This document shows, piece after piece, positions 9,537 to 19,718 of a stretch of DNA of 64,000 bases (within the stretch, counting starts at the first letter, position 1; each line of letters begins with the position of its first letter). Source of the DNA: Bremia lactucae. Its lineage: Eukaryota > Oomycota > Peronosporomycetes > Peronosporales > Peronosporaceae. The notes beneath the pieces are model-generated. The model saw nothing but the letters and a program-made list of their open reading frames with translations. It made no database searches and was not told where the DNA came from. Made by a program: the position numbers and the translations under genes. The stretch covers positions 886,764-950,763 of the forward strand of contig NC_090617.1 of the NCBI RefSeq assembly GCF_004359215.1. The letters are read 5' to 3'.

Positions 9537-11476
9537 ATGCGTTTAAATTTTCGTTCTTTTTCCGACATGATGGTTGTTCTGCTGGTCTTCGTATCGGGGA
9601 TTGTGCTTCACAAAGCTCTCGCCCAGCTGGACACTCACGAAAGTAGCGCAAGAGTCAACGTATGGGAAAGATCCTTTTCGGCTTTCAGGGACACTCCTGC
9701 TTCGATCGTCGAAAGCATGAGCTTTGAGGTGCTTCAGGTAGAACAAATATATCGACAAGTCTTACGAAATGTTAATCTAATTGGACAAGCAAATTAATAC
9801 TGACGGTAGTACAATTTATTCGGCCGGCCGTATGAAGTGTCCAAGGACGGACAGAGAGAGCGGCTGCTGCGAGTACCGGAATCACTGCATCGGATATCCG
9901 AAACAATTGACATTGTGACGTTTGCTGAGGCAGATATTCAAACTCAACGCGATGAAATGCTGACCGAATTTCAACAATTTGGATTTCATTTTTGGACGAC
10001 GATTTTGCATGACCCAGACCCGTTTACGAGTTTGCTCAATGGAGGAGTGATGGTCGTGTCGAAATGGCCAATCATTCGAGAAGCGCAACATGTGTACCGC
10101 GATGCGTGTCACTACTCGGACTGTTTGGCTGCTAAAGGCGTCAAATATGCGCGAGTATTAAAGACCGTGAACGACACGTCAAAGGTATTTAATGTATTTG
10201 CCACGCATATGCAGGTAAGATCTATTTATTTCATTCTGGCCGAATTCAAACAAAGTGCTGAGGTTTGCATGTTTTTTTTAAGGCCTGGTCAACCTCAGAA
10301 GGTCGATCCGATCGAATCAAGCAAGCCAAACAGGTACAATCGATCAAAATATCGAATTTATGCCAAATTAACGTAACGTTTTTTTATAAAAAGATGCGGA
10401 CATTTATCAACAATATTGGCATTCCACACCACGAGGTACGTCGTACCGTTATGATTGTGGCTTTTCTACCGAGAAATAGGATCTAAATGGTGCCATCTCT
10501 CTCTCTCTCTTCTGTGGTTAAATAGCCATTGCTTTTTGCTGGGGATTTTAATGTCGACAACCACACGTTTCGAGACGAAGTCGCCCATTTAATCGAGCTC
10601 TTACAAGCGCATGAGCCTCATCAAGTCGGCAATCAAATGTTCACAAGCGAGTACGATCCATGAATGTCAAACTGCAGTTGACCAATTTGTTTTGAACAGA
10701 ATGAATTGAATTGTGTTGCAGCCCACACACGAATGTTCTCGTTGGACGTGATGGTGCGGCCATTAGCAACAAATGTTCGAAGCAATATGTCACGAATTGG
10801 GGCCCCCTCAAGGTTTGTGTCGTTTTGTCTCAATAATGAATACTTTGCTCTCATTTGAATCACGTGGTTTCTAAAGGATCATGTCTTTTATCCGTCCCTT
10901 GCCACACGAACGACTTGTAATCAGCACGTTGCCATGAATACGTCTTGGCGTCGATTTCATCATGAAGTCGACTTAAAGTGCTACTGTCCGTGCTGTCCGC
11001 TTGAGTGGCTAGACTACATCCTATACGGCCAAGGTACAGAGGCATTGATTATCACGACTCGGTATAAACTGCCCTCACACCTTTCAGTAGCTCCTTATCA
11101 ACAGCCACGTACCAATCCAACGCTTGCCGCGCACGTAAATCAAGTCAAACACTTTATTGCCGATTGGACCGCGCCTGAAAGCAATGTCCAAATGGCGCTC
11201 ATTGACCTCTCGGACCATTACCCCGTGCACAGCACATTTGAATTTTCCGTGACAAGAGGCAATGGAAAAGATTCGGATCCAATGACGTATCATCTCGACG
11301 GCTGCGCCACGGATGCCGACTGCCACTTTCGAAGCTTTCATTGTTATTGTCATGGACGAGGTTGCTTTTATAAAGGCAAGCCCACGGATGGATGGCATCT
11401 CGACGCGAATCATGGCGTGAATCGCAATTGTTTGTATCAAAAGACATCCTTTCGGTGCCTCTGTGGACCTCTTTAA
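9537..11476 (+). CDS. Secreted neutral-sphingomyelinase-like EEP hydrolase (seven exons)
   Basis: My exon model is 9537-9737, 9810-10214, 10283-10333, 10394-10435, 10526-10650, 10722-10812, 10877-11476 (505 codons including stop). All six introns are GT...AG, and removing them keeps one frame. Read across the joins, the protein shows the endonuclease/exonuclease/phosphatase fold in order: the metal Glu in FAEAD, then ATHMQ, GDFNVD, a LVGRDGAA stretch, CPLEWLDY and the catalytic SDHYPV. This order is characteristic of neutral sphingomyelinases, which cut sphingomyelin or related lipids to ceramide and a phospho-headgroup. A signal peptide is clear (hydrophobic MVVLLVFVSGIVL, cleavage after ALA near residue 29). 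The last 60 residues are Cys-rich and may form a small disulphide domain. The gene lies 95 bp downstream of the VPS13-like stop, typical oomycete compactness. No stop or frameshift remains after splicing, so it is probably functional. Substrate is inferred. Confidence 0.8.
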
Positions 11477-12399
11477 CTCGTCTTTTTTTTAAATACGTTT
11501 TTCTTAATATGGCAGTACAGTTTTTTTTTCCGTTTTTTATACGACAGTATCAACCTTTTTTTTTTTTTACGCAAAATCTTTTTTAAACTCATCGGTACAG
11601 TTACAAAAGCTTTAATACTGAATCGTACAGGCAGCCGCGACTAAGACGACCATTATGTGGTCATAGCTAATGAAACGAGAAATTGCCGCTCTTTTAGCTT
11701 CTCTTCCAACGCATTCGATGCCTGTACCTACGACTTGTAATGCAATATATTGCTACGTGGATTAAACGTATGCTTGATACACAAAGCAATCTTTTGCGCA
11801 GCGCATAAGAACCAGTTCATGATTTTACCAGCAGGCTGAAGGTTATCTCGATAAGTATCAAGCAATAAGATTATTGAGAACGCTATCCACTTATTTTATC
11901 ATGTTAAAACATGATTCGATTCTCAGCGCTTGCACGATCGATAAATGAATGTTGTACGCTGCATTGATTGGTTCTTAAAAAGAGTGTTGGCAGCCCGAAA
12001 ACTGAGAAGGTCTGGTAGTTGTGCTGGACGTTGATGGGCTTCAGAACCAGTCCAGCTTTCATCCAGAAACCACCATTCGTAGAATCCAGGTGGTTGTTCT
12101 CTTATGTTGGCACTTAATCTCTGTATAGTTCCTCTCTGAATCGATAGCTAATGGTGACAGCCAAATGTATCCGACACAATATTATCGCGTAGGATAGAAA
12201 GGATACGTACCTTTTTTTCTGGCCAATAAAAAAAGAGCGTTTGGCAACAATATCAGGCTTACCTTCCAGGTAACATTACCCGGAAGTTGCAGATAGGCGG
12301 ATCTTGCGCCAAAATAGGACCTCTCGCCCGCAACGTTTATAAACTATACGGAAAAGTTATTCATTAGATGAAATGCAAATGATGCCGACCGATAGGTTC
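11477..12399. other. Intergenic, no gene seen
   Basis: The start of this stretch has several T-runs (11485-11585) that may carry the 3' processing signals of the hydrolase gene. The rest is AT-rich with no ORF of note. Its right part may belong to the same decayed Copia copy as 12400-12660, but I cannot support that by reading. Confidence 0.4.
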
Positions 12400-12660
12400 T
12401 AAGAAAGTAGCTGCTCTTTCGACAAAGTCGCTCCTGTCGCTGCTTTTTCTACTATAGATAACCCCGCAACTTGTTAAACAACGAGCATTTGCCGCAGATT
12501 TGATTTTTGTAATGCAAAGTCTTACATCATTGCTTCATACTCACCTCTTCGGTCAGATGCAATATCCAAAAGGTTGCTTCCTTGCATTGTAGGTCGAGCC
12601 CGTACGGTAATTAGCCATTCTGATACCTCGTATGGGGTCTGCATGAAAGCACGGAATTCT
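12400..12660 (-). pseudogene. Decayed Ty1/Copia integrase remnant
   Basis: On the minus strand, reading from about 12660 downward, the translation passes through YEVSEW and then LLDIASDRRGEYEAMM, recalling the catalytic LRSDRGGEY segment of Copia integrases. After stops a weaker stretch resembles the QNGVAER region. No open frame is left, and no LTR is visible beside it. This is a match by eye to one short conserved block, so confidence is moderate. Confidence 0.4.
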
Positions 12661-12903
12661 TCGCTAATCAGAAGCCTCTTGGAATCTTAAGTTGCTATAA
12701 TGCAAATATTTAAGCTGCGATCAGATCGTCACGTCACGTTTTTTCTCGGTGATGTCGCAATGGATCCTTCCCGCATCGGCTAGGTGTCCAAACTTTCCAC
12801 CTCAAGCCAGTAGCAGGAGCCTCTCCTTTTGGATATTTTATGCGTTCAAAGTCGCAACTGCGTGGCGAGAGCGAGTTTTTGCTTTGCCACATTAACTTGA
12901 ACT

Positions 12904-12930
12904 CGCTTCACTCTCACTTGTCAGTTTTCC
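12904..12930 (+). promoter_or_regulatory. Possible oomycete INR-FPR core promoter of the effector gene
   Basis: CGCTTCACTCTCACTTG followed by TCAGTTTTCC resembles the oomycete initiator (GCTCATTYYNCAWTTT) with its flanking promoter region. It lies about 115-140 bp upstream of the effector ATG, a usual distance. Matched by eye, with several mismatches. Confidence 0.3.
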
Positions 12931-13043
12931 CCACAACCACCAGGTACGATCTCCTCGTTGTGTGGATCATCTATTACGCACCTACTCACAGCTGTGACGG
13001 TAATTATAGCTTCAAGACACCAAGATATCAAACAGTTTTTAAA

Positions 13044-13883
13044 ATGCTCCGTGTGGTGCTTTTTCTTGTGGCTGCGTGTGCCAAGACTTCGTACAGCCAT
13101 ACTGCGGCGCTATCCACGCGTAACTCGCAGTACATTGCGTCGAAAGCCAACGAGCATGCTACGATTCCAGAGGACATCAACTTAAACCGCAGGCTTCGCG
13201 GAGCTGCTGTGATTACAGAGGTAGCCGAGACTCTTGAATCTATGATTGAAGCGTTCAATCCACTACGAACTTTAAAAAGTGAGGTCAGATCGGAGATGTC
13301 ATCGAAAACTAAACTCGAACAGGATGCAATGCTTAAAGAACCATCGTTTTATTTCAGAATGTTGAAACCTTTCTCTGAATTTCGAATTCGCGCATGTTTT
13401 GAGGTTTATGAAATCGATACGTTGATTCTGTTTGGTACGTCTCCTCATTTATTGAAACAATATATTCAAAATGGAATACCTCGAGGTATCCTCCCCGAAA
13501 GCGTAACTGTACTTGCAACTACTGGAGAAAAACTGAAGCGGTTTCAAAGGCAGTTCGATATATTTTTTAATCCGCCAACAGGGTCAAAACCGAGTAAACC
13601 CAGTCGCGCTTGGCCTTACGCCCGGGGCCCTCAAGTTCAAGCGAATTTTAAAAAGATCTATAGTTCCGACCATATTAAATTTTTGGCATACGCCTTTCAC
13701 CATCTTGATGATGTGAACATCTTGGCGAAATTGTCGTCATCAATTATTTACAGGTTCGTTCTCGACAATTTTAAAGAGTGCCGAGCTACTATTCGTTATG
13801 GAACGGTGGAAGACTGGTACAAACATCCCATGCTGAACAAACTTCTTCGAGTGCATGAGGTCTGTCGAAAGTTCGGAATATAG
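13044..13883 (+). CDS. RxLR-type secreted effector candidate
   Basis: 279 aa. I start at 13044 rather than at the upstream in-frame ATG at 12840, because the inner Met begins a signal peptide (MLRVVLFLVAACA, cleavage expected after SYSH or nearby). RRLR occupies residues 49-52, inside the usual 30-60 window, preceded by a polar stretch. RxLR proteins are exported by Peronosporales, and many act inside host plant cells. No clean EER follows; the acidic EVAETLE stretch at about residues 58-65 may stand for it. The rest is a helical basic domain of about 215 residues with no family I recognise; I see no clear WY pair. The gene is single-exon, without frame damage, isolated between a dead Copia fragment and a block of Gypsy elements, the usual gene-sparse setting of effectors. 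Confidence 0.75.
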   Translation: MLRVVLFLVAACAKTSYSHTAALSTRNSQYIASKANEHATIPEDINLNRRLRGAAVITEVAETLESMIEAFNPLRTLKSEVRSEMSSKTKLEQDAMLKEPSFYFRMLKPFSEFRIRACFEVYEIDTLILFGTSPHLLKQYIQNGIPRGILPESVTVLATTGEKLKRFQRQFDIFFNPPTGSKPSKPSRAWPYARGPQVQANFKKIYSSDHIKFLAYAFHHLDDVNILAKLSSSIIYRFVLDNFKECRATIRYGTVEDWYKHPMLNKLLRVHEVCRKFGI

Positions 13884-14162
13884 TGTTGTTTTTAGTGAAA
13901 GCAGGTAGTTTCGAAAGTTGCGAAATGCTTTAACACAATATATTACATTCGATGGGTACGATGCCTGACTTGTCAAGATATTTATTACTAAGAATCCTAA
14001 CCGTCTCGCTCTAAAAGAGCATGTATTGAAGGAATTGCCTCAAGGCTAACTTCTCTTTCGATGTAATCGATTTCACCATTTACAAGCGTATGCAACTACT
14101 CGCTCGTATGATTTTGTGACGTTATAGACGCTTCGCGTCTCTGCTTTCTTGAAGTCCTTCGG
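13884..14162. other. Spacer between effector gene and Gypsy element
   Basis: No gene. The last 56 bp (14107-14162), outside the LTR, are also found at 19719-19774, which matters for judging the duplication of the element. Confidence 0.5.
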
Positions 14163-14646
14163 TGTAACGGGGTGTCCCGTGACGAATTATTTTCCTATAA
14201 GTGGAATAATATATCCTATTTCCTATATGAGGAAATAAATTAAGAAGTACAAAATTATTATCTTTATTAATTTTGACTTGATAGTTCCAATAGTATTAAA
14301 TTGGAAGTATTGACGCAATGTTGATTTACGTTCAAATCACCCAGCCAATCGTTATAAGACACGATTGTGCGGTGCGCAAGTAGGCGCGATACAAAATTAG
14401 TTATTAACATAATAAAGTCAGTAGTAGATAGACGATCGTTATATAGGAATTTAATATTCATACGGTTTTACCTTTGCTCTCTTCGAAGGCCTTCAAACTA
14501 ACCTTTGGTAGCTAAGATTACTTAGCTACCTGTAATCTTCCTCTGTACGTCTTCTACGTGGAGTAACCGAGCCACCCCACCCTCACTGTAATCAGTGTAG
14601 GTGATCTAGTATTGTTAATAGTGCTAGCAAAGGGTGCCCCGTTCCA
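14163..14646 (+). repeat. 5' LTR of Gypsy element GyE (first copy)
   Basis: Starts TGTAACGGGGTGTCCCGTGACG and ends GGGTGCCCCGTTCCA, the decayed form of a TG...CA LTR (484 bp). It aligns by eye with the 500-bp LTR at 24989-25488, with many substitutions and indels, so the insertion is old. Internal sequence follows directly. Confidence 0.75.
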
Positions 14647-14847
14647 TTCAGGCTACCTTTCTACACAATTACATTCGTGCAGTTGCACTCGCACGTTCCA
14701 CCCAACATAGACATGTTGGACAAAGAAGAGGGGAGCTTTCAAGCCCCTCAAGAAGGCTATCGCGCAACGCGTGAAAGGCTTATTCATTCGAGTGTTCTTG
14801 AATGGAGAGCGATCGAACGGTCGTAGGGCGGACCAGCCGTTGGCGCC

Positions 14848-15730
14848 ATGCTGTTCACTCTGAACACAGATAGACAACATGCGGCCATAGCCGAGTCAAT
14901 AGAACACGACCTCGACGGGGCTCAAGAGAAAGTAGACTTGCTTCACCAACAAGGCTCTCAACACGCGGCTGTGTTGAGAGAAGAGGGTGCTCAACAATTA
15001 GAACTGTTGAGACAGTGGTATTTACATGCTGCTAGCGAGCGCGACCCGAAAGCTTAAAAAATAAAAAATTAAGGCAGTCGAAGGCGACTCCCTTTTAGGA
15101 TGGTTCGTCGAGTAAGACGAAGCCACTTAAGCTCGGCGTATATGTGATGATGTGACAAAAGTGATATTTGGCAAGTCCAACTTAGCCAGACGTGCCAAAT
15201 CTTGGGCCTCGGTACTCGTGCTTCACATCCCATTAGGTTTTGGTTGTATGAGGTCTTTAAGACCCGGCTCAGGCAAGCATTCGTGCCACGACGAGCCAAA
15301 GTCAGGGCTCGAGCTGTGCTCCTGGATTTAAAGCAGGGCACGCGCGACCTTCACGCTTATGCCCAGCATATTCGATGTCTGGTCAGTGTATTTGTGAATC
15401 ATCTCTTGTAGACGATCCTGTCAAGACACACCTGTTCCGGCTTGAATTAGAGTAGCTTGACCAAGCGATCTCCATAGCATATAAGGACTTCAGTCTTAAC
15501 AGGCTTTTGTTCTCTCGAGGCTTATTGTTCTCCGAGACTACAAGAAAACGGGGTCCAGAATCTATGGACCTCTCGTACGTAGAGAGCGAGAAACCTCGCT
15601 CATCAAGTCACACACGATTGCAAAAAATGCAACTGCTGTAAAAAACTGGATTACTACGTCTATGAATGTAGTGCCTCACCTCCAGTGCCAACAAACAGTG
15701 AGCGAAACACACGACCTCCCGCTAGGGTAA
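14848..15730 (+). pseudogene. GyE gag remnant
   Basis: Broken frames on the + strand carry gag pieces: a Gln/Glu-rich coil (14848-15057, with LLHQQGSQHAA as in other gags of this window), the capsid-like LKQGTRDLHAYAQHIR (15202-15411), and a degenerate zinc knuckle near 15626, where the His position has become Tyr. Stops and frameshifts separate them. Confidence 0.7.
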
Positions 15731-16580
15731 GTGGAGGACACGGATCCGACGCTGTTGCGAAATCGCAGCGGCGAGGCGGATCGTCAAAAAACGGTCTGGG
15801 TGAGTAGGTGCGGAGCACCCTTCTGATCCAGCAACGTCAAAAGATTTTGCAGGCCTTTTAACGAAAGTTACTCCTCGCACACAAGCATTGTGTGTAACTG
15901 CCCCAGGTGATGAGGCTAACCTCATCACCTTGAAAATACAGTGTCAAAAGAAATTGCAACTTATGCCCCTAGTTGATTGTGGGGCGTCGATCGACGCCAA
16001 TCGCTAGAACATCGCAGGCCCAAAATTAATGAGCGCGATATCCCTTCAATGATGATGACAGTGCGTCTAGCAACAGGCGCCTTTTTTGTAACAGAAATGT
16101 AACGTGTAGTTGGTATCCAATGCACGTTAAAGGGTAAACAGTACGATACTGATCTCATCGTACTTAATTGGATGAAAAATTGGATGTCATCATTGGATTA
16201 CCACGGCTCAAAAAGTACGAGTCACATATAAACGCAGCATCAAGCCGTGACGATACCTGTCTCTCGTTAAACAGAGGGTTATCTGATGAAGGTTTTGAGT
16301 GTTCTCAAGCGTGTGGTGTCCAACGAGTGTGTGCGATGACCTCACTTGTGGGTCGGTCGTTTGAACGACTGCACATCACCCCAGTGTGAATACTCATCAC
16401 ATCGTGGAGTTAGATTTCGACGGCTATGCACAAGTACAGGTAGCGTCAAAGGTCCACCATTGTGATTTGGAGTTAGATCTTGACGACTGTGCACAAGCAC
16501 AGGCAGCGTCGAAGTATGACCACTCGAATAAATTGAGTAGTACGAACCAAGGATCCTTTCTCGTGAAAAACATCCAATAA
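15731..16580 (+). pseudogene. GyE protease and PR-RT linker remnant
   Basis: The aspartic protease motif survives as LVDCGASIDA near 15963-15995, then stops follow. From 16168 a linker is partly open. It holds two 63-bp tandem units (16405-16530) coding for DGYAQVQVASK and DDCAQAQAASK variants. The same linker is seen in GyF (30111-30400) and in GyD (46736-47235). Confidence 0.6.
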
Positions 16581-16606
16581 AATTTAAAACGCCTATCTTA
16601 GGGTCG

Positions 16607-18300
16607 GTGCGGGATTTTGCACCGAGCTATTTTGATGACGTCCTCGTGCAAAGCAGAGTCATGAATGGAAAGTTGGAAGTTGAAGTACATCGTTCCCACC
16701 CTCAAAATGTTCTTACACTTATGCGTAAGCAAAGTTGTATGCAAATCTCAAGAAATGCATATTCGCTGCAGGCTAAATGCCACGTTCAGATCCGGAAAAG
16801 ATCAAGGCGAACATCAACTAGCCTGTGCCAGTCGATGCTAAGAGACTTCGAAAGTTCCTCGGCTTAGCAGCGTACCTGCACAAGTTCTCACGCAATTACG
16901 CCGAAATGACAGTATATATTTCTTCTTTGTTGAAGAAAATGAGAAATGTTCATGAAACGCGAATTGTCAGCGTTTCTTTTGGGGATTACGCAAAGCTTGA
17001 TGCAATCGCCAATACCAAGACGGACCGTTTCATGTGGTTTGTGACGCCGATGTTTGCAATCGGCTGGGCCTTAATGTAATATGACACAGACAGCACAGAG
17101 CGCGTCATCTGCTATCTGTCGCGTCAGCTGCAACCAGCTAAACACAATTACCCGGTACATGACAAGGAATTCCTTGCCATGAAATATGCTCTGGCTAAGT
17201 TAAGGGTCTTTCTCTTGTGAGATAGACCGCTCATTGTATAAATGGACTATGCGTCATTACGCACGGCCGTAAACAGTCCACACCTCTCACAAAGAATGGC
17301 GAGACGGTTGTCTTTCTTCGCGGAGAATAACTTCTCTGTGAAGTATAAGCCACTAGGACGATTATAACGTCGTCGCTGATGCCCTTTCGCGCCGGCCCGA
17401 TTTTAAGTCGCTGCACAGATTAACAGTGACGGCCACTGTTGCAACTATAAGAGTTCCATCGTCAATAAGGCTCTTAAAGAGTTGATAAGCTACCTTAGAA
17501 ATCCGTCCCAACAGTCCTTAAAAAGACTGTCAAAATTGTATCAATCCTTAACAGATTTACAAACGACACGCAATGGTTTAATATAGCACACTACCTTTGT
17601 AGGAGACCCACCTTGTGTCGTCATTCCAACCCATAATAATTTGCGTTTACGCATCTAGTATGAGTGCAACGATGCACCCATAAGCGGGCATCGTGGACGT
17701 GAGAAGACTTATTTCACGATAAGTCGCGACTTATACTGGCCACGCCAGTACAAGTTCGTCCGCAAGCCCATACGTGGTTGCGAAGTTTTTCAGTGGGTAA
17801 GCCCAGTACTTCGTCCCGTGCTCCGTTACAACCTGTGCGTGCCTGTCTCGGCAAGGTGTTGGCAGTCTGTATTTATAGACCTCGTCTTCAAATTTCCCGA
17901 CAACGATCGCAAGAATAATGGTTTTCTTGTTTTTATTGATGTTTTTAGCAAAATGGTACATCTTGCTGCAGTTCCGTTGCCGGTCACTGCCAAAGGCTCT
18001 GCTTGTGTCTTTATTGACAGTATTCGCATCCATGGGCTACTCGGTGAACTTGTCTCAGAGCGAGACCCTAAATTCACTGCGGAATTCTGGCAGACTCTAT
18101 TTAAATGACTTTAAACACAGTTGAAAATGTCAACTACTGATCATCTTGAAACGGATGGTCGGACGAAGCGTGCAAACTGTATCCTTGAAGCGATACTTCG
18201 CGGATATGTCCAGAATGCAACTTGCGCACAGTTTCTCAACTGGTCACGAGAAACATTATCAGCGGTCATCGCTAACTCGCGGCGACGGAATCGCTCGTGA
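16607..18300 (+). pseudogene. GyE reverse transcriptase, RNase H and integrase remnant
   Basis: The RT begins only at [11 protein letters not shown]: the fingers and the first catalytic Asp are missing, so a deletion of several hundred bp lies near 16585. RNase H follows (16990-17400, with NYPVHDKE). The integrase zinc finger is degraded (17660-17800). The integrase core (17818-18108) has DLVFKFP, FSKMVHLA and SERDPKF. Then come a stop and a frameshift before a DGRT-type motif. The element is not autonomous. Confidence 0.75.
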
Positions 18301-18384
18301 TCAGTGTCCTCCCTCAAATAGTTAAGGTTGTGATCCTAATCACGATGTTTATTCGGGTTCGTCAAATGAAGCGAACCCGATCCT

Positions 18385-18528
18385 CCCCTCTACTTCCATT
18401 GACGATTTAGATTGTGAGAAGCGTTTTCTTGTTGAACGCCTCTCGAACCACCGTGAGGTAAAAAAGGGGTTTGAACGAGCTATCTCGTTCGTTGGGATGG
18501 GCATCCACCCTCGTATGATGGTTGGTTA
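18385..18528 (+). pseudogene. GyE chromodomain remnant at the pol 3' end
   Basis: KRFLVERLSNHREVKKG on the + strand is the start of a chromodomain like those in GyD (minus, 36527-36628). The YLVRWRGY half has decayed. The sense frame stops at about 18528, before the antisense conserved blocks at 18567-18719. Confidence 0.55.
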
Positions 18529-19224
18529 AATCAGCATGGGCATCAGCCCCCCCCCACAAGAGGCAAGGTATTTCTGCCTCTCTTGACAAACGGTGCAGCT
18601 TGTAGCGTGCACCGACTACGGTCCATTTTTCGAACTATTCACGGAAAGCATCCAATTTGTCAAGCCAGACCTCACGGCCTATGCTTTGCACATTCTGTAC
18701 AAATGCAGTCCAAGCTTGGAACAAAGGTTGTTGGCTCATGTTAGCGTTTATTTTAACATTATTCTCGGAGTCATCCCTAAAATCACTCCGTTCCCGGTGT
18801 GCATAGTAGTACCACCAGTAGGATGCTGTTCGAAGTGACCTTCACGATCACTTTGCTCCTGATGACGCATTACAACATCACCTGAGTGTTTGTCGCCCAT
18901 GAAGTCATCATCAGATGACTCCACACCAAAGAGATCCGACGACTCGAGCAACATCCTCATCACCTCTTTGGTGGTCACGTTAGAACCCGAAGGTTTAACG
19001 GACTCGACCCCGGGTGATCCGGTGGCCTTCACATGAGCCACTGAGTCGGATGATGACGGTGACTTGGACCAGTCACCTCCAATGGGAGTAGGAGGTGACT
19101 TATTTTCCACAGTAGGCGCATTAGCGTCTACTGAAACATTTGCATTATAAGCAGCTGCACTGATACGTGCAGCTGCCAGCTTTGCGGCCTCATGGGCTAC
19201 GCGCGCAGACTTGTTGGTAGCCAT
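18407..19224 (-). pseudogene. GyE antisense ORF (aORF), broken copy
   Basis: On the strand opposite to gag-pol, starting about 150 bp before the 3' LTR, a 158-codon ORF (19224-18748) begins MATNKSARVAHEAAKLAAAR and holds an acidic FGVESSDDDF. After a stop and a frameshift the same direction continues with QAWTAFVQNV (about 18719-18690), SIGREVWLDKL (18652-18684) and RYKLHRLSREA followed by PCLLWGG (18550-18607). The same blocks occur in the GyD aORF. Unknown protein; no homologue recognised outside this window. Reading into pol, it overlaps the chromodomain remnant antisense. Confidence 0.65.
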
Positions 19225-19376
19225 ACGAAACGAATTGGTTTCTGAACAAATATCAATAATGCGACAAATTGGAATTTAAATAAAAACCAATAATGCAAAA
19301 ATACAGTGAAAGACATGATAGTATTTCTTTGTCAATCTACATCCGTCACTATTGTGAATGTGGGGGGAGGGGGTGA

Positions 19377-19717
19377 TTTAACGAGGTGTCTCGTTTTGTA
19401 AATATTACTTCCTATAAGAGTAATAATAAGTGTTATTTCTCTGAAAGGAAATAAATGAAGAAGTACAAAACTACTATCTTTGATAATTTTGACTTAATAA
19501 TCCAATATTCCCAAATCCCGTAATATTGACGCAATAAGATATTAGTTTTTTTGATTGGGTGATCTAAGTTTAAATTGAACCCCGCCAATCGTTATAAGAC
19601 ACGATTGTGCGGTGCACCAGTAGGCGCCATACATAGTTACTTATTAATAAATTGAAGTCAGCAGAAGATAGAAGATTGTTAGGTAGGGACTGCATATATT
19701 GATACAGTTATACTTTT
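19377..19717 (+). repeat. GyE 3' LTR, cut by a contig end
   Basis: Starts TTTAACGAGGTGTCTCG after the purine tract GTGGGGGGAGGGGGTGA (19360-19376) and stops abruptly at the N at 19718. The complete version is at 24989-25488. Confidence 0.7.
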
Positions 19718-19718
19718 N
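19718..19718. other. Single-N contig join
   Basis: One N. Everything from 19719 to 25329 repeats 14107-19717 with an offset of 5,612, so the left contig ends and the right contig begins within the same sequence. Confidence 0.85.

Noticed and set aside
10500..10512. CT microsatellite as a separate feature
   Set aside because: A short pyrimidine stretch within intron 4 of the hydrolase gene, expected near a 3' splice site.
12840..13043. Longer start of the effector ORF (347 codons)
   Set aside because: The extra 68 residues hide a clear signal peptide that begins at 13044.
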